DNA of 64,000 nucleotides, taken from contig JAANBB010000214.1 in assembly GCA_014621425.1 (NCBI GenBank), positions 1-64,000 of the forward strand. Reading direction: 5' to 3'. The notes under the pieces are model-generated. The model saw nothing but the letters and a program-made list of their open reading frames with translations. It had not been told where the DNA came from and searched no databases. Positions 35,001-47,031 of this stretch are shown piece by piece. Source of the DNA: Cylindrodendrum hubeiense (lineage: Eukaryota > Ascomycota > Sordariomycetes > Hypocreales > Nectriaceae). Both the position numbers and the translations under genes were made by a program. The stretch's first letter is position 1; every line of letters begins with the position of its first letter.

Positions 35001-38000
35001 GCTCATGAAGGGTCCTGCTGAACTGAATCAAGTGGCTAGCAGGTGAGACTGGCTAGCAATAGGAGCTGTGCCTCATCCAGGCTCGCGGTAGAAGGATGCA
35101 TTGATAATGAAGCATGTGGCGTCGAATAGTGACCCTGGGTGGAGTCGCCGGGCGCGATGGGCGCCTTCACCCCGGGCGCCTTAAGACCTGCAGCTAGAAC
35201 GAGAACCGGGTCGGTCGCTAGCTGCCTTCTGGAACACTTCCTTTGGCGCCCGGACACGTCAGTCCGCAGTGGAGAGCTGTCTCGGCGGCTCTACTACCTA
35301 TGCCACCGCGGAAGGATTCGTACCGACTATGAACGAACTTGCAGTGAGCCACGGGGCAACAAAACCACTGTCGGGGAGACTTGCATACGTGCGAGCGCTG
35401 ATTGCAAGTGGGGTTATGTTTCCAAATCGGGAGACCGGGGGTCAGACAGGTTTGATGCGAGGGACAGGGAAGAGAGCCCAAGGGGTTCGAGATGGGAAGC
35501 GAGAAGCGACAGGAAGTGACGGTTACCGAAGATAGTTCCCCAATATGGTGGATACCCCGGTGAGACTCGGTGATCGTGATATCTCGAGGGAAATCTCCAG
35601 GCATCGCTGCGAGATGGACTGTTGCATCAGTAGCTGGGGTGGAGGTGTTCGTTTCGGACAATGTGGACTTATCTGCACCGTCTAATTTCCCTCATCCATC
35701 CACGCACGCCGCCCAGTAGGGCGACTAATACGGATCAGATCATCGAACTTGTATCCACGGCGTGTTGTCGCTTGTCACCACCAGTTTAATGTTGGGCACC
35801 CAGATTCCAGGGGAACCGGGGTTACCACCAGATGTTTTACAAGCTTTCACCAGCCGATGATGAAGTCTGTATCGCGATGCTGCTGCTAGTGCACCTGTGC
35901 CCCATGTACATTGTAGGTCGCTCACTTTTTGCTTTTGCGTGGTCAAGTTCTCAGCTTGCACCCACGTGTCTTCCTGGTCGTGCCATCGGGGACCGGGAGC
36001 CGGGAGGACATCCATCACCAATCGCACACCAACGAGGTTGGCACCCAATAACTGGGGCGGTCCTTGGAGTCGGGGTAAGCTGGCGGCTCGGTGATTCGCT
36101 ACCCGCCTTGGGATTGCGGTGGTTGAAGTGATTATTGATAGTTCGCCAAATTACGGTTGGGCGGAGCGCTGCATCTGCTTGAACGCGGCTGGGCTTCGGT
36201 GAGGAAGGATTCCTTGTCACACCGCCGCACAAAAGACGGGGTTTGGTTAATTTGCAGGTCGGTTTGCACGGCGTATGTAGGTACGCACCAGGGCCGGGTT
36301 CAGAAACAGAGGAGGAATGTGCGCAGCCCCTTGTTGCATCAAGGCGATCTTTTAACGAGGGAATCAGGGGAGGGAGACAGTGGAGGCGTGGGAGGCAAGC
36401 TGAAATCAGTCAGCTTTTTGAGTATCGATAGTATGCCCGAGGGCTCATATGCACTTCTCCCAGTCCCAAGGTATGGGGGACCACCAGACCACCGACAGGG
36501 ATAGGTGGGAGGTGAGAAGGGATTGTTCCTCCTCGACTCAGTCTCAATTTATAACCCTCATCAAGGAACTGGCCGGATCCAATTGAGCTGGACACAATCG
36601 GAGGTGGCTTGTCGAGGCTGTGAACACCATCGGGGGTTCCTGGCGCCGCCCACGTTGTGCTATATCAAGTCGTAATCTGGGTGCCTGGACTTGGAGTGTG
36701 AAGCGCCCTCTTCTGCAGCTCTCGCCCAATACAGCGTAGCAGCAGCAGATGCAGTCAGTGGGAGGGCATGAGTGCAAGGACCAGGACCCTCGTCGACCAG
36801 TGGGGGTAACAAAGTTTACAGCCAGCGACCGCTCAGACAAGCAAGTCACTCTACGTGTCTCGAAGCTCTCGTGTTCCACAAGTCGTCTCCTGGCTCCATT
36901 TCGTTGGTTTTTGTCATTTTGTCTTCTCCAGGTGGGCCTCGTCCCAGCGGGAACGTGCCAAAAAAGAAAGTTGGGGTGACGCCCCGGGTCCATCGGCTCT
37001 GGCTTGCGTTGAAGTTCACCACGGGCAGCGCCCTGAGCCCGAGCGACTTGAAGAATTCGATGGGGCCTTTGGTGGAGCACCATCTCGTTGCTCACAGTTG
37101 CGCATGCGTTGAATGTCCGCGACCAATGCTGTCGTTGGCCTTCGAGTGTGACAGTGGGCAGGCCGCCAGCTGTACTCACTGCGCCTGTACTCCGTCCCAC
37201 CAACTCATTCATTGCTAGGCCTAGCAACCCGAGGGATGGCCACCACTGCAGTGCCGTTTTAGTCGCTTGCTGCTTTGGGGTAAGATGCTGATAGTGGACA
37301 GGGCTGTCAGCGGCCCAGCGCAATTTGCAGCCCCTTTGCCAAGCCATGGACGACTGTGAGACACCTCGGTGACGGGCGACGGGAACTGGCCTTTTTGACA
37401 GGTTGAGACGACTCGGCTAGCGCCTACAAAATATATATTCTCAGCTGATGGAGGCAATGAAATGAGAACTGAGGGGCATCCGTTCAAAGTTAGTACTCGC
37501 AAATACAGTGCCTCCTCCGGATGCAGCTCTTCGTGGCGTTTAATGGCCGAGCCCATGCTTTGTTCCCAGCCCAGTCCTTCCAGGATACATCCATGGAGGA
37601 CTGACTAGGTTGGTCAAGGGTACCCGAAGGAAGAGCCAAGACCCCAGCGTCCAGGCCCAGACTCTGGTGAAAACAGAACTCGCACCACTTGTTTACTCAC
37701 TGCCTTGCCGGTCGGTTTTCTTATCCCTTGTGGACAGGGTGGTATTGGGCTGAGGCTGCACCTGCGCCTGGTGAGGGAGAAGTAGCCATCTGTGTGACCC
37801 AAAGGGGAGTTTATCTCTCCATCAGCGTCGCCCGACTGGTACTTGTAGTGACCTTGCTCGCGGTCTGCCTGCTGTGGACGCTGGGACTGCACGGTGAGGG
37901 TGGGTTGGACACAGACGCAGTCAGTCCAGAAGCCTTCTCGAACCAGGCATCGAGAGAGTCAGAGCGCGGACCAGAAATTCATCAGGCCAGTCAATTAGCT

Positions 38001-39316
38001 GGGGCAAATCTTCGCCCAGCTCTGGAGCGGGGAGAGGATCGCGAAGGCAAGGTTGAGCAAGACGGTGCTCGTAGAGGCGTAGTCGGCACACCACACCGCA
38101 AGCCAGGGCGCGCAGGGTCTGGCGGTGCACCATCGTTACTGTGCACTTTCATCAGCATCAGCTTCACTCATTGAAACCCCCCGTCATTGCCTGCAAACGG
38201 TCTCTTGTCATTTTTGTTGTGGTTGTTTGTAACTTACTTGGTGCACGCGAGTCACCGGGCCGGGTCATTTGCCGACTGACTGTAAGGTTGCTGCGCGCCT
38301 GCTGCTTTTGTTCAGCCGGTCACGTTGGCGCTCACACTTCTCTCGCGACGACCTCTGCCTCCCGGCTGCCTCGTCTACCTCGTCTACCTCGTCTACCAAC
38401 CACCCTTGTGCACCGTCAACGTACACCTTGCACATATACACTCGCACACTCTCCATCACGCGCGGCTCTCTGGGCCAGATCTGATTCTTCGATTGCTTCG
38501 TTTCCGCTTCCGCTTCCGTTCCCGACAACAAAGCCGTCGCCTCCACGATCGCTCTAGAGGCAGAAAAAGCACCGCTTGGATATCCTGATTACCTCCGCAC
38601 CCCCCCTTCACGTCCCTGGCGCCTTCGCCCACACCCCTGGCTCCCCTCGACTTCGCTCTCCACAGGCGGTTTCTCATTGGTCCACCACCGCCAGCCGGGG
38701 CTTTGTCGTCACTGCTGTCGAGGTCCACTGGACTTGTCGCCCTGCACAAGCTCCCCAGTGAGTGCGCCTAGGACCATTGCAGCAGCAATACGGGGCCATA
38801 CATCCTTCCTCCTCTTGTCGCCCACCGCCGCCTTGTCCTAGCTTCACCATCCTCGACCCTTTCTACGCCGCACGCCGCCTCTCGAACTCGCTTCTCTCCC
38901 TCCCGAAAACCCTCACCAGCAACCACCGACCCTGGCCTGGCCACCTTCGCATCCTCGATCTCTTCCTACCCTCACGATACACGTCGCCGACTGGACTGGA
39001 CCATTCCACTCCGTCCCTTCCGTGTCCGCTCCTCCCTCTACTACTCCGCCCTCACCAGCCTCTGCCGCAACCAACCACCCGCCCGACTCGCATCGCCCCA
39101 GAATCACGATTTCTCCCGTCCGGGACACACAACAAATACCACCTCCCAGGGGCGCTCCCCTATCCCACGACGCTGCCTGCTAGCTGGAACCGACAGTCAT
39201 GCGCCGCTGATTGCCCTTATCGCGAACCACCCGAACTGAATTGAGCCCGAAACCGACCGAGCCCGCGCAGCCGTTTCCCAAGGCCCGACGCTGCGCACTC
39301 TCGCAAATTCGCTAAG
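32013..39316. other. gene-poor interval upstream of the G-alpha gene
   Basis: No gene could be supported in about 7.3 kb. The part up to about 34.5 kb is AT-richer, with only short broken frames, consistent with old decayed sequence. From about 35 kb it is GC-richer and has long but unconvincing frames (for example 36544-37347 minus, 267 codons, not ATG-started). The last kilobase (38.3-39.3 kb) is CT-rich and is probably the long 5' leader and promoter of the G-alpha gene. Confidence 0.45.
38370..38396. repeat. three copies of CTCGTCTAC
   Basis: Perfect nine-base tandem repeat within the CT-rich region upstream of the G-alpha gene. Confidence 0.8.
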
Positions 39317-40685
39317 ATGGGCGCCTGTATGAGTTCGAGTAATGAGGAGGTGGACCAGAAGAAGAAGAGTCAGGCCATCGACAAGATCCTCGAGGAAGAT
39401 TCGAAGCGATTACGGAAGGAATGCAAGATCTTGCTTCTAGGTAGGATTGGACCACGCGGGCGTGTGCTGCTTCTCCGAGGGCTGCCGTGGCTAACATAGA
39501 CCTCAGGTTCCGGCGAAAGTGGCAAGTCGACCATTGTGAAGCAGATGAAGATAATCCACCTCCAAGGGTACTCAGAGGATGAGCTTTTCAACTATCGGCC
39601 CACCGTCTTCAAGAACCTCGTCGAGTGCGCCAAGGCCGTCATCACGGCCATGCAGCAGTTCAATATCGAACCACAAAATGAGGAGAACAAGGCTCACGCA
39701 GAATTCCTCATGGAGTACCAGGCCGAATCTGGCCCCCAGGCCCAAATCGATGCCCAGGTTGGCGTCGCCGTACAATCGTTATGGGAAGACCCAGCCAGGG
39801 AGTCTCTGATGGAACATCAGACCGAGTTTTACCTCATGGACTCGGCAGAATAGTGAGTTGATGCGATATCCTATGGCGTGACCATTTCTAACAGGCCCTC
39901 GCACAGCTTTTTCCAGGAGGTGATGCGAATAGTTGCCGCCAACTATCTCCCCAATGAAATGGACGTCCTCCGAGCACGAACGAAGACGACAGGAATTTAC
40001 GAGACGAGGTTCCAGATGGGCCAGTTGAGCATACAGTAAGGCTCCCTCAAAATGCCAACTTTTGGAGCCACGGTCGAATAGCTGACACTTCGAATAGCAT
40101 GTTTGATGTGGGTGGTCAACGAAGCGAACGGAAGAAGTGGATTCACTGCTTCGAGAACGTAACCTCAATCATCTTCTGCGTCGCTCTGAGCGAATACGAC
40201 CAGGTGTTGTTGGAGGAGAGCAGCCAGGTAGGTTTCCTCCCGGGGGGGAGTCGTGATTCGACGGTCGTTGCTGACAACCCGATTAGAACCGCATGATGGA
40301 GAGTTTGTTGCTCTTCGACTCTGTGGTCAACTCGCGTTGGTTTATGCGAACCAGCATCATTCTATTCCTGAACAAGGTGGATATCTTTAAGCTGAAGCTT
40401 GCACGGTCACCACTCGGCAACTACTTTCCCGATTACTCCGGAGGAAACGATGTCAATAAGGCGGCCAAGTATCTGCTATGGCGCTTCAACCAGGTCAACA
40501 GAGCCCATCTAAATCTGTACCCTCAGTACGTACTCCGAGGTTGAGGCAATTAGAGATGGTGAAGAGGAGCTAACACATACCACAGCTTGACACAAGCAAC
40601 AGATACGTCCAACATCCGGCTTGTCTTCGCGGCGGTCAAAGAGACCATCCTGAATAACGCGCTTAAGGACTCTGGGATTCTCTGA
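39317..40685 (+). CDS. gna3: heterotrimeric G protein alpha subunit, fungal group III (GNA-3 type)
   Basis: Six exons: 39317-39440, 39507-39852, 39907-40035, 40098-40227, 40287-40525 and 40586-40685, giving 355 residues. All five introns (54-66 nt) are GT-AG and keep phase. The N-terminus [11 protein letters not shown] has the Gly2 myristoylation and Cys4 palmitoylation signals. GTPase motifs are in order: [15 protein letters not shown] (P-loop), [14 protein letters not shown] (switch I, with the catalytic Arg), [17 protein letters not shown] (switch II), FLNKVD and the TQATDT loop. The C-terminus ALKDSGIL lacks the Cys needed for pertussis-toxin ADP-ribosylation, as expected for group III. 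Neurospora GNA-3 and orthologues act downstream of a nutrient receptor to stimulate adenylate cyclase, controlling conidiation and carbon sensing; that role here follows from orthology. It acts at the plasma membrane. Confidence 0.97.
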
Positions 40686-41866
40686 TGGGACAATGCTGTT
40701 TTGTTTCGACCAATGACGTGAAATATTTGGAACTGTACGGGCTGGCGTCGAGAGCATTATCCGGAGTTTTTTGGGGATGGGAAGGAGGACGACTTATTTT
40801 TACACATCCCTTTGTTTTTGTTTTTTTCGATGCGGCGTTTCCTGCTTCTACGCTCTTTTCTCGCTCTCTCACAAACACTCACGTACGAACGGACTCTCCA
40901 GCACAGTCTGGATTGGACGGCGAATCAACAATTATTCGACAACACAGCACACTCAGCTCGACAGCTCGACGACGACACCCGGACGAGAGTCACCTTCAGT
41001 ATGACGACACTTTATGTTTATATATTTTCCCTATTCTTGTTTCGTTTTGTGGCCCTTGAGCGGCCAATAGACCTGGGAACCCAAGACTTACAGCTTTGGA
41101 TTTTACCTGCTCGGACATGGGGTGGGTTCTGGGAAGGCGACTTTGATTGAAATGATACGGACGGCAGCGATGAACTCCGCAGAGAGGCAGTGCTGACAGG
41201 GAACGTGGACGATGGAATCCGACTGCGTGGGGAAATGGGCGAGACAAAGCAAAAAATAGGACGTCGCTTTGCATTCCTGTGGGCACTGCTGGTTTTTAGG
41301 CTGGGGTAGAAAGCGCATGGTTTTAGGTGTTGTTGTTATTGTTGTCTGACGGGGGGCGGGATGTCTACGGGGAGACGGGACTGTTGGCACGCAGATGGAT
41401 GTTTTTCAAAGTAGCTCAGCCCGAACTCGGGGATTGATGATTGAAAAAGAGGTTTTCAGCGACGCATGTTCGACATTGTGTGACCTTCTATCAAGCTTGT
41501 TTGATTGGGCTCCCCCATTGTCGGAAATATTTATCGTGGTAGCTTGGATTGTGGGCGGAGGGGGGTGCCTTTCGGCCGGATGAAAGCCAGCCCAGGCAGG
41601 GTACGGAGTAATTAGTTGAGAACGGATTGAAGCTTATGAAAGACAGTAATCGATCACCCCATCAAGGGGCTTGGGATCCGGCAGCCACTTTTCCACACGC
41701 AAGATGATATTAGCCAAACAATGGGCGACAAGGTTTTGTCTGTTGCCACAAACCCCCGGTAGCTCCCTGCTACGCCTCGTGGGGGGATTGCAATGATTGC
41801 AATGTTAGTTGGGTTACAAGCTGTCATGTATCTCTCAATCTGCGAAGTCTAACCCTATACCTTGCA

Positions 41867-41894
41867 GGTAGCTGTACTGAAGTACAAAGCTACC
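41867..41894. repeat. short imperfect inverted repeat (hairpin)
   Basis: GGTAGCTGTAC (41867-41877) pairs with GTACAAAGCTACC (41882-41894) with a two-base bulge and a very short loop. Confidence 0.65.
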
Positions 41895-42605
41895 ATCCGG
41901 TACGTCTCCAAAAACACGGCCATTGGAACTGGTTCCAGCCAAGGCCGCAAGGGGCGTTAGCTTACGCTGGACGTGGCTTGGAGCTTGGGCCTCCCTCCTC
42001 CGAGGGATGTCTCAACTGCGAGGCGCCCATGGGAGCTTGATTGTTGGAGAATTGGATGCTTTTGGCGATTGTAGCAGTTGGTTGGTCGACGCCAGCGGGG
42101 GTCCGTTTCTAAAGACGGGGGGGGGGGGTTGATGATGATGAGCGCAAACAAAGGCCAGCCACTCGCAGCCAGCGGTAACACCAACGAGGCCCAGCATCAC
42201 CATCAGACCACCTCCGCGATGCGCCCGCCGAAGACCGATCGAAAGCTAAGGGCAGCGGATACCAAATGCCGCCTGGCGTCATGACGACCAGGGGCGCACA
42301 CACCCGGCAAGATCCATGAGATTCAAACGGACGGGGGTTGGTTTTTTTGTGCCAGTTGGCTTGGTTCCTTAGCGAACGGAGCCGCCAAATGCCTCACGAA
42401 GGCCATGGGGGTTTCGTTGGCTAAGTATCCACGAGGGAACCCGGGTGGTTCGGAGGACAAGTCTCAAGACATCTAGATCTCGGTTCTGGGGCACTCTGGG
42501 GGCGCAAGGTCGTCGAAGCGGACGTCGCGGCCCCGCAATCCGTGGCGAAGGGGGGCCGGCTAGGATGAAGCTAGTTGGGTCTGGGCTGAGAGGGGCGAGA
42601 GGACA

Positions 42606-42636
42606 AGATGGAGCAGGATGGAGCAGGATGGAGCAA
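42606..42636. repeat. three copies of GATGGAGCAG
   Basis: Ten-base tandem unit; the third copy diverges at its last base. Confidence 0.75.
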
Positions 42637-43170
42637 GAACAAGAGCATACGACATGATGGAGGAATGAGGGGACATTGAGAGGTCCGTGGGGTGGGATGG
42701 GTGATGGATTGCGAGCTGTGTTGCATATGTGGGTGAGGGGATCCGGGTCCAAGGCATCCCAATTCGTAGCTGAAGGTAGTGTTTGATGCGCGATACTTGA
42801 CGCGTGATGCTGGGAACTGGACGCTGGATGCTTGTTCGCGCGTGTGTGTCGACAATGTCGTCATATTACAGAATGGTGGTGGTTCGGAAGGGGGGAGGTG
42901 GGAGCGGAGAGGACACCGTCGGATGGGCGAGTGCTCAGACATGCATCTCGGTCAGTCAATGAGGAGCTGCAATGGGGAGCAGGAGGGAGGCGGCTGCGTA
43001 GAATAGGATTAGTCTGGTAGCAGTAGGCATGATGGAGAGGAGAAGAGGAGATGAAGGTCTAGAGCACCTGCACATCTCATGATGGACGCGGACCGAGCAT
43101 GCCTCCCCTCGAAGCCAGAGGTCTAGGGTACTGTACCTTCCTCCTCCCTCCTCCTCCCAACAATACACCA

Positions 43171-43214
43171 CCTCCTCTCCTCCTCCTCCTCCTCCTCCTC
43201 TTCTTCTTCTTCTT
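43171..43214. repeat. trinucleotide repeat (CCT)n(CTT)n
   Basis: About eight CCT/TCC units followed by about five CTT units, in a pyrimidine-rich leader-like region. Confidence 0.85.
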
Positions 43215-43945
43215 ATCCCCCTCAACGTGAAATACAAATACAGCCTACTGCCACTTGGGACCATCATCCCGTCGTCGTCTTCCTCTTTGCTACTTTGCTA
43301 CTTTGCTTTGCTCTTCGCCGCTCCCGTACGTTGGATCCGCTAAGCTAGCTACCCCAGTGCTTCAACTGTCTCGCCCACTTGCCCAACTACCAGCTGGTTG
43401 CGGTACCCACCAGCCGAGTCGCCCTTGGGTTCACGATCAAAACATACGCCTCACCTACCGACTTCTCTTCAACTTTTTTTCTTTCGTATCTCTTTCCAGT
43501 CCAATCTACCAATCCTCCATATCCGCCTCAGCGACCCACCTATTCCTCGCTTGCTCCTATCTGCTGTCCTGCCTCGCCGTATAGCAGAAGCAGGGCATAC
43601 ATCCATCCATACGAAGCTACTGCGAGCTTACCTTGCTTGCACCCTGCAACTCCTCGACACCGCGACACCGCGACCCCGCTCCCCCACCCAAGGTGCGTCT
43701 CGTCTTGCCTGGTCTCACTGTCCCGGCGAGTCGCGCTATCTGACGTACTCTACCAGCCCTGTAGCGAAGTCCGGTGGGTGACCTGATCTGATCTCGCCTT
43801 CACCGAGCCAGGAGCTAGCCGTGGTACTTAACACCTGCTGCGCAAGCTTTCCTGAGCTTCCAGTCTTCGCTCCTCCTTCTTCATGCTCTGATTCTTCGTT
43901 TCCTTGACATTATAGCTAACCAGTACCTAAAAACAGGCTGGAAAT

Positions 43946-46900
43946 ATGGCTTCCGCGCAGCAGCCCCTGCCAATCCGCCGGAGGCGTCCCTCTACAAGCG
44001 CCCCGATTGTCGACATCCAGGGTGCCGTCGGCCCCGCGGGCATCTCTCGCCCCAAGCACACCAGAACCGCGACCGGCTTCGGCCCTAGCGAGATCACCAG
44101 CGTTGAAGGTACGTTGAGGCTCATCGCCTACCCCATTGCCCCTCAGATTCTCAGCAATTGGCGGGTGTCAATTGCCGGCAATCGCCCGCTGCGCCAATCT
44201 CACTCAGCTGCAACCATCCCCCCACCATTGGCGTGTAAGTGGCGCTCCAATTCGGCCGCGATGCTAACCACCTCGAATAGCTTCTATCCCCGAACCCCAG
44301 CGCGAGGCATGGAAGAAGAATCAGACTCCTGCCTTCAGTGGTAAGGAAGAATTTGAGAAAGAGGTCGTCCGCCATGTTGAAACCACATTGGCTCGAAGTG
44401 TCTTCAATTGCGACGAGAACGCCGCGTACGCGGCTACCAGCTTGGCCTTCCGCGACCGTCTGATCCTGGACTGGAACAAGACCCAGCAACGTCAAACTTA
44501 CCGCGACTCCAAGCGTGTCTACTACCTCAGTCTCGAGTTCTTGATGGGCCGAGCTTTGGACAATGCCATGCTCAATGTTGGACAAAAGGACACTGCCAAG
44601 GGTGAGCTACACACTCACTGCAGCTATGTTCCTTTTAAGCAATGCTAACTAAATCAATTAGCCGGTCTCGCCGATCTTGGATTCCGTATTGAAGACATAA
44701 TTGGGCAGGAACACGATGCTGCGCTGGGCAACGGCGGCCTTGGCCGTCTCGCAGCCTGCTTCCTCGACAGCCTGGCTTCTCTCGACTACCCCGCCTGGGG
44801 CTACGGTCTCCGATATAGATACGGAATTTTCAAGCAGGAAATCATCGATGGATACCAAGTCGAGGTTCCTGATTACTGGCTCGATTTCAACCCTTGGGAG
44901 TTCCCCAGACATGATGTGACTGTCGACGTATGGATCCACCTACGCTATAGGAGATATGAGTTAACTTGAAGCCCTAGATCCAATTCTTCGGACATGTCGC
45001 CAAGTCCATCAACTCAGAGGGCAAGACGGTTGCCAAATGGGAGGGAGGCGAGATCGTCCAGGCCGTTGCCTTCGACGTGCCTATTCCCGGCTATGACACG
45101 CCCACCACCAACAACCTTCGATTGTGGTCCAGTAAGGCCTCTGGTGGCGAGTTTGACTTCCAAAAGTTCAATAATGGAGACTATGAAAGTTCGGTTGCCG
45201 ACCAGCAGCGAGCCGAGACCATCAGCGCTGTCCTGTATCCCAACGACAACCTGGAGCGTGGCAAGGAGCTCCGTCTGAAGCAACAATATTTCTGGGTTGC
45301 TGCCTCTCTCTACGACATTGTTCGTCGTTTCAAGAAGTCTCGTCGCCCTTGGGTCGAGTTCCCCGACCAGGTAGCTATCCAGCTCAACGACACACACCCC
45401 ACACTCGCCATTGTCGAGTTACAGCGAATCCTCCTAGACATTGAGGGTTTGGAGTGGGATTTGGCGTGGGACATCGTCACCAACACCGTAAGTCCAACAT
45501 AGCTGTTACATGATGCATTCTCTGACACTTTCTAGTTTGGCTACACCAACCACACCGTCCTTCCAGAGGCTTTGGAGAAGTGGCCCGTTGGTCTAATGCA
45601 ACACCTTCTCCCCAGACATCTGCAGATTATCTATGACATCAATCTCTACTTCCTCCAGACGGTGGAGAAGGCGTTCCCGAAAGACCGAGATATCCTTCAG
45701 CGTGTTTCCATCATTGAAGAATCTCAGCCTAAGATGGTGCGGATGGCTTTCTTAGCCATTATCGGATCCCACAAGGTCAACGGTGTCGCGGAGCTACACT
45801 CAGACCTTATCAAGACAACCATCTTCAAGGACTTTGTGGAGATTTACGGCCCTGACAAGTTCGCCAACGTAACCAACGGTATCACTCCACGTCGTTGGCT
45901 TCACCAGGCCAACCCCCGACTTTCGGAGCTCATTGCATCCAAGGTTGGCGGCCACGAATTCCTCAAGGACCTGACTCTCCTGAACCGCCTTGAGCAATAT
46001 GCAGAAGACAAGGACTTCCGCAAAGAGTGGTATGAGATCAAGTACGCCAACAAGGTCCGCCTTGCCAAGCATATCAAGGCCTCAACAGGTGTCACTGTAA
46101 ACCCGGCAGCCCTGTTTGATGTTCAGGTTAAGCGTATCCACGAGTACAAGCGTCAGCAGCTCAACATCTTTGGCGTCATCCACCGCTACCTCACCCTGAA
46201 GGCCATGAAGCCCGAGGAGAGAAAGAAGCAGCTCCCCCGCGTCTCTATCTTCGGAGGCAAAGCTGCTCCAGGATACTGGATGGCAAAGCAGATTATTCAC
46301 CTGATCAACAGTGTTGGAGCAATTGTGAACAATGACAGTGACATTGGCGACCTCCTCAAGGTCATCTTCATCGCCGACTATAACGTTAGCAAGGCAGAAA
46401 TTATCTGCCCGGCGTCTGATCTAAGCGAACACATCTCCACTGCGGGTACTGAGTAAGTTGGTTCCCCGAAAAATCAGGGCGTAATGCTTACACACAGCTT
46501 AGGGCATCCGGCACTAGCAACATGAAGTTCGTCCTCAACGGCGGCCTTATTATCGGTACTTGTGATGGTGCCAACGTAAGTCGCCCTAAACCCTGTCGAT
46601 GAAACTAGACTTAAGTGGCATAGATTGAAATCACTCGCGAAATCGGCGAGAACAATATCTTCCTCTTCGGTAACCTCGCCGAGGACGTCGAGGACCTGCG
46701 CCACGCCCACAACTATGGGGATCACGCCATTGATCCCGACCTGGAGAAGGTGTTTGTGGAGATCGAAAAGGGTACCTTCGGCACCCCTGACGACTTTGGC
46801 GCCATGATAGCTGCTGTTCGCAACCATGGCGACTACTACCTGGTCTCGGATGACTTCCATAGTTACATTGAGACGCACCACCTCGTGGATGAGGCATATC

Positions 46901-47031
46901 AAAACCAAGAGGAATGGCTCAAGAAGTCGATCATCGCTGTGGCTCGCATGGGCTTCTTCAGCAGTGACCGCTGCATCAATGAGTATGCTGATATGATCTG
47001 GAACGTGGAACCGCTCGTCGTCCAAGATTAG
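43946..47031 (+). CDS. gph1: glycogen phosphorylase (GT35 family)
   Basis: Seven exons: 43946-44108, 44281-44601, 44662-44927, 44978-45487, 45536-46452, 46503-46575 and 46624-47031, giving 885 residues. All introns are GT-AG and phase-consistent; the first is longest (172 nt). Family blocks are present throughout: [84 protein letters not shown] and, across intron 5, [15 protein letters not shown], whose Lys binds pyridoxal phosphate. The N-terminal 50 residues are Arg/Ser/Pro-rich, including [11 protein letters not shown], a plausible phosphorylation target as in yeast Gph1. The enzyme releases glucose-1-phosphate from glycogen and is normally controlled by cAMP-PKA, the pathway fed by the G-alpha encoded just upstream; that link is inference. 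Cytosolic. Confidence 0.97.

Larger units (their letters stand above)
40686..43945. other. intergenic, 3.3 kb
   Basis: Holds the 3' UTR of gna3, a TACGGAGTA copy (41602-41610), a hairpin-forming sequence (41867-41894), GATGGAGCAG repeats (42606-42636) and CCT/CTT repeats (43171-43214). The last 0.7 kb is CT-rich and probably the leader of the phosphorylase gene. A CTAAC...ACAG signal just before the start codon (about 43915-43936) suggests an intron in the 5' UTR. No gene recognised. Confidence 0.5.

Noticed and set aside
35218..35661. Minus-strand frame with a protein-like Ser/Thr-rich start
   Set aside because: No ATG at the start, a stop lies just upstream, and neither a domain nor a downstream exon could be found.
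36544..37347. Long minus-strand open frame of 267 codons
   Set aside because: It does not begin with a usable conserved start (the frame after the proposed start has low-complexity Arg/Gly/Pro content), shows no domain, and lies in GC-rich DNA where long chance frames are expected.
38762..39244. Plus-strand open frame of 160 codons before the G-alpha gene
   Set aside because: Starts at GTG, Pro/Ser/Leu-rich; best explained as CT-rich 5' leader of the G-alpha gene.
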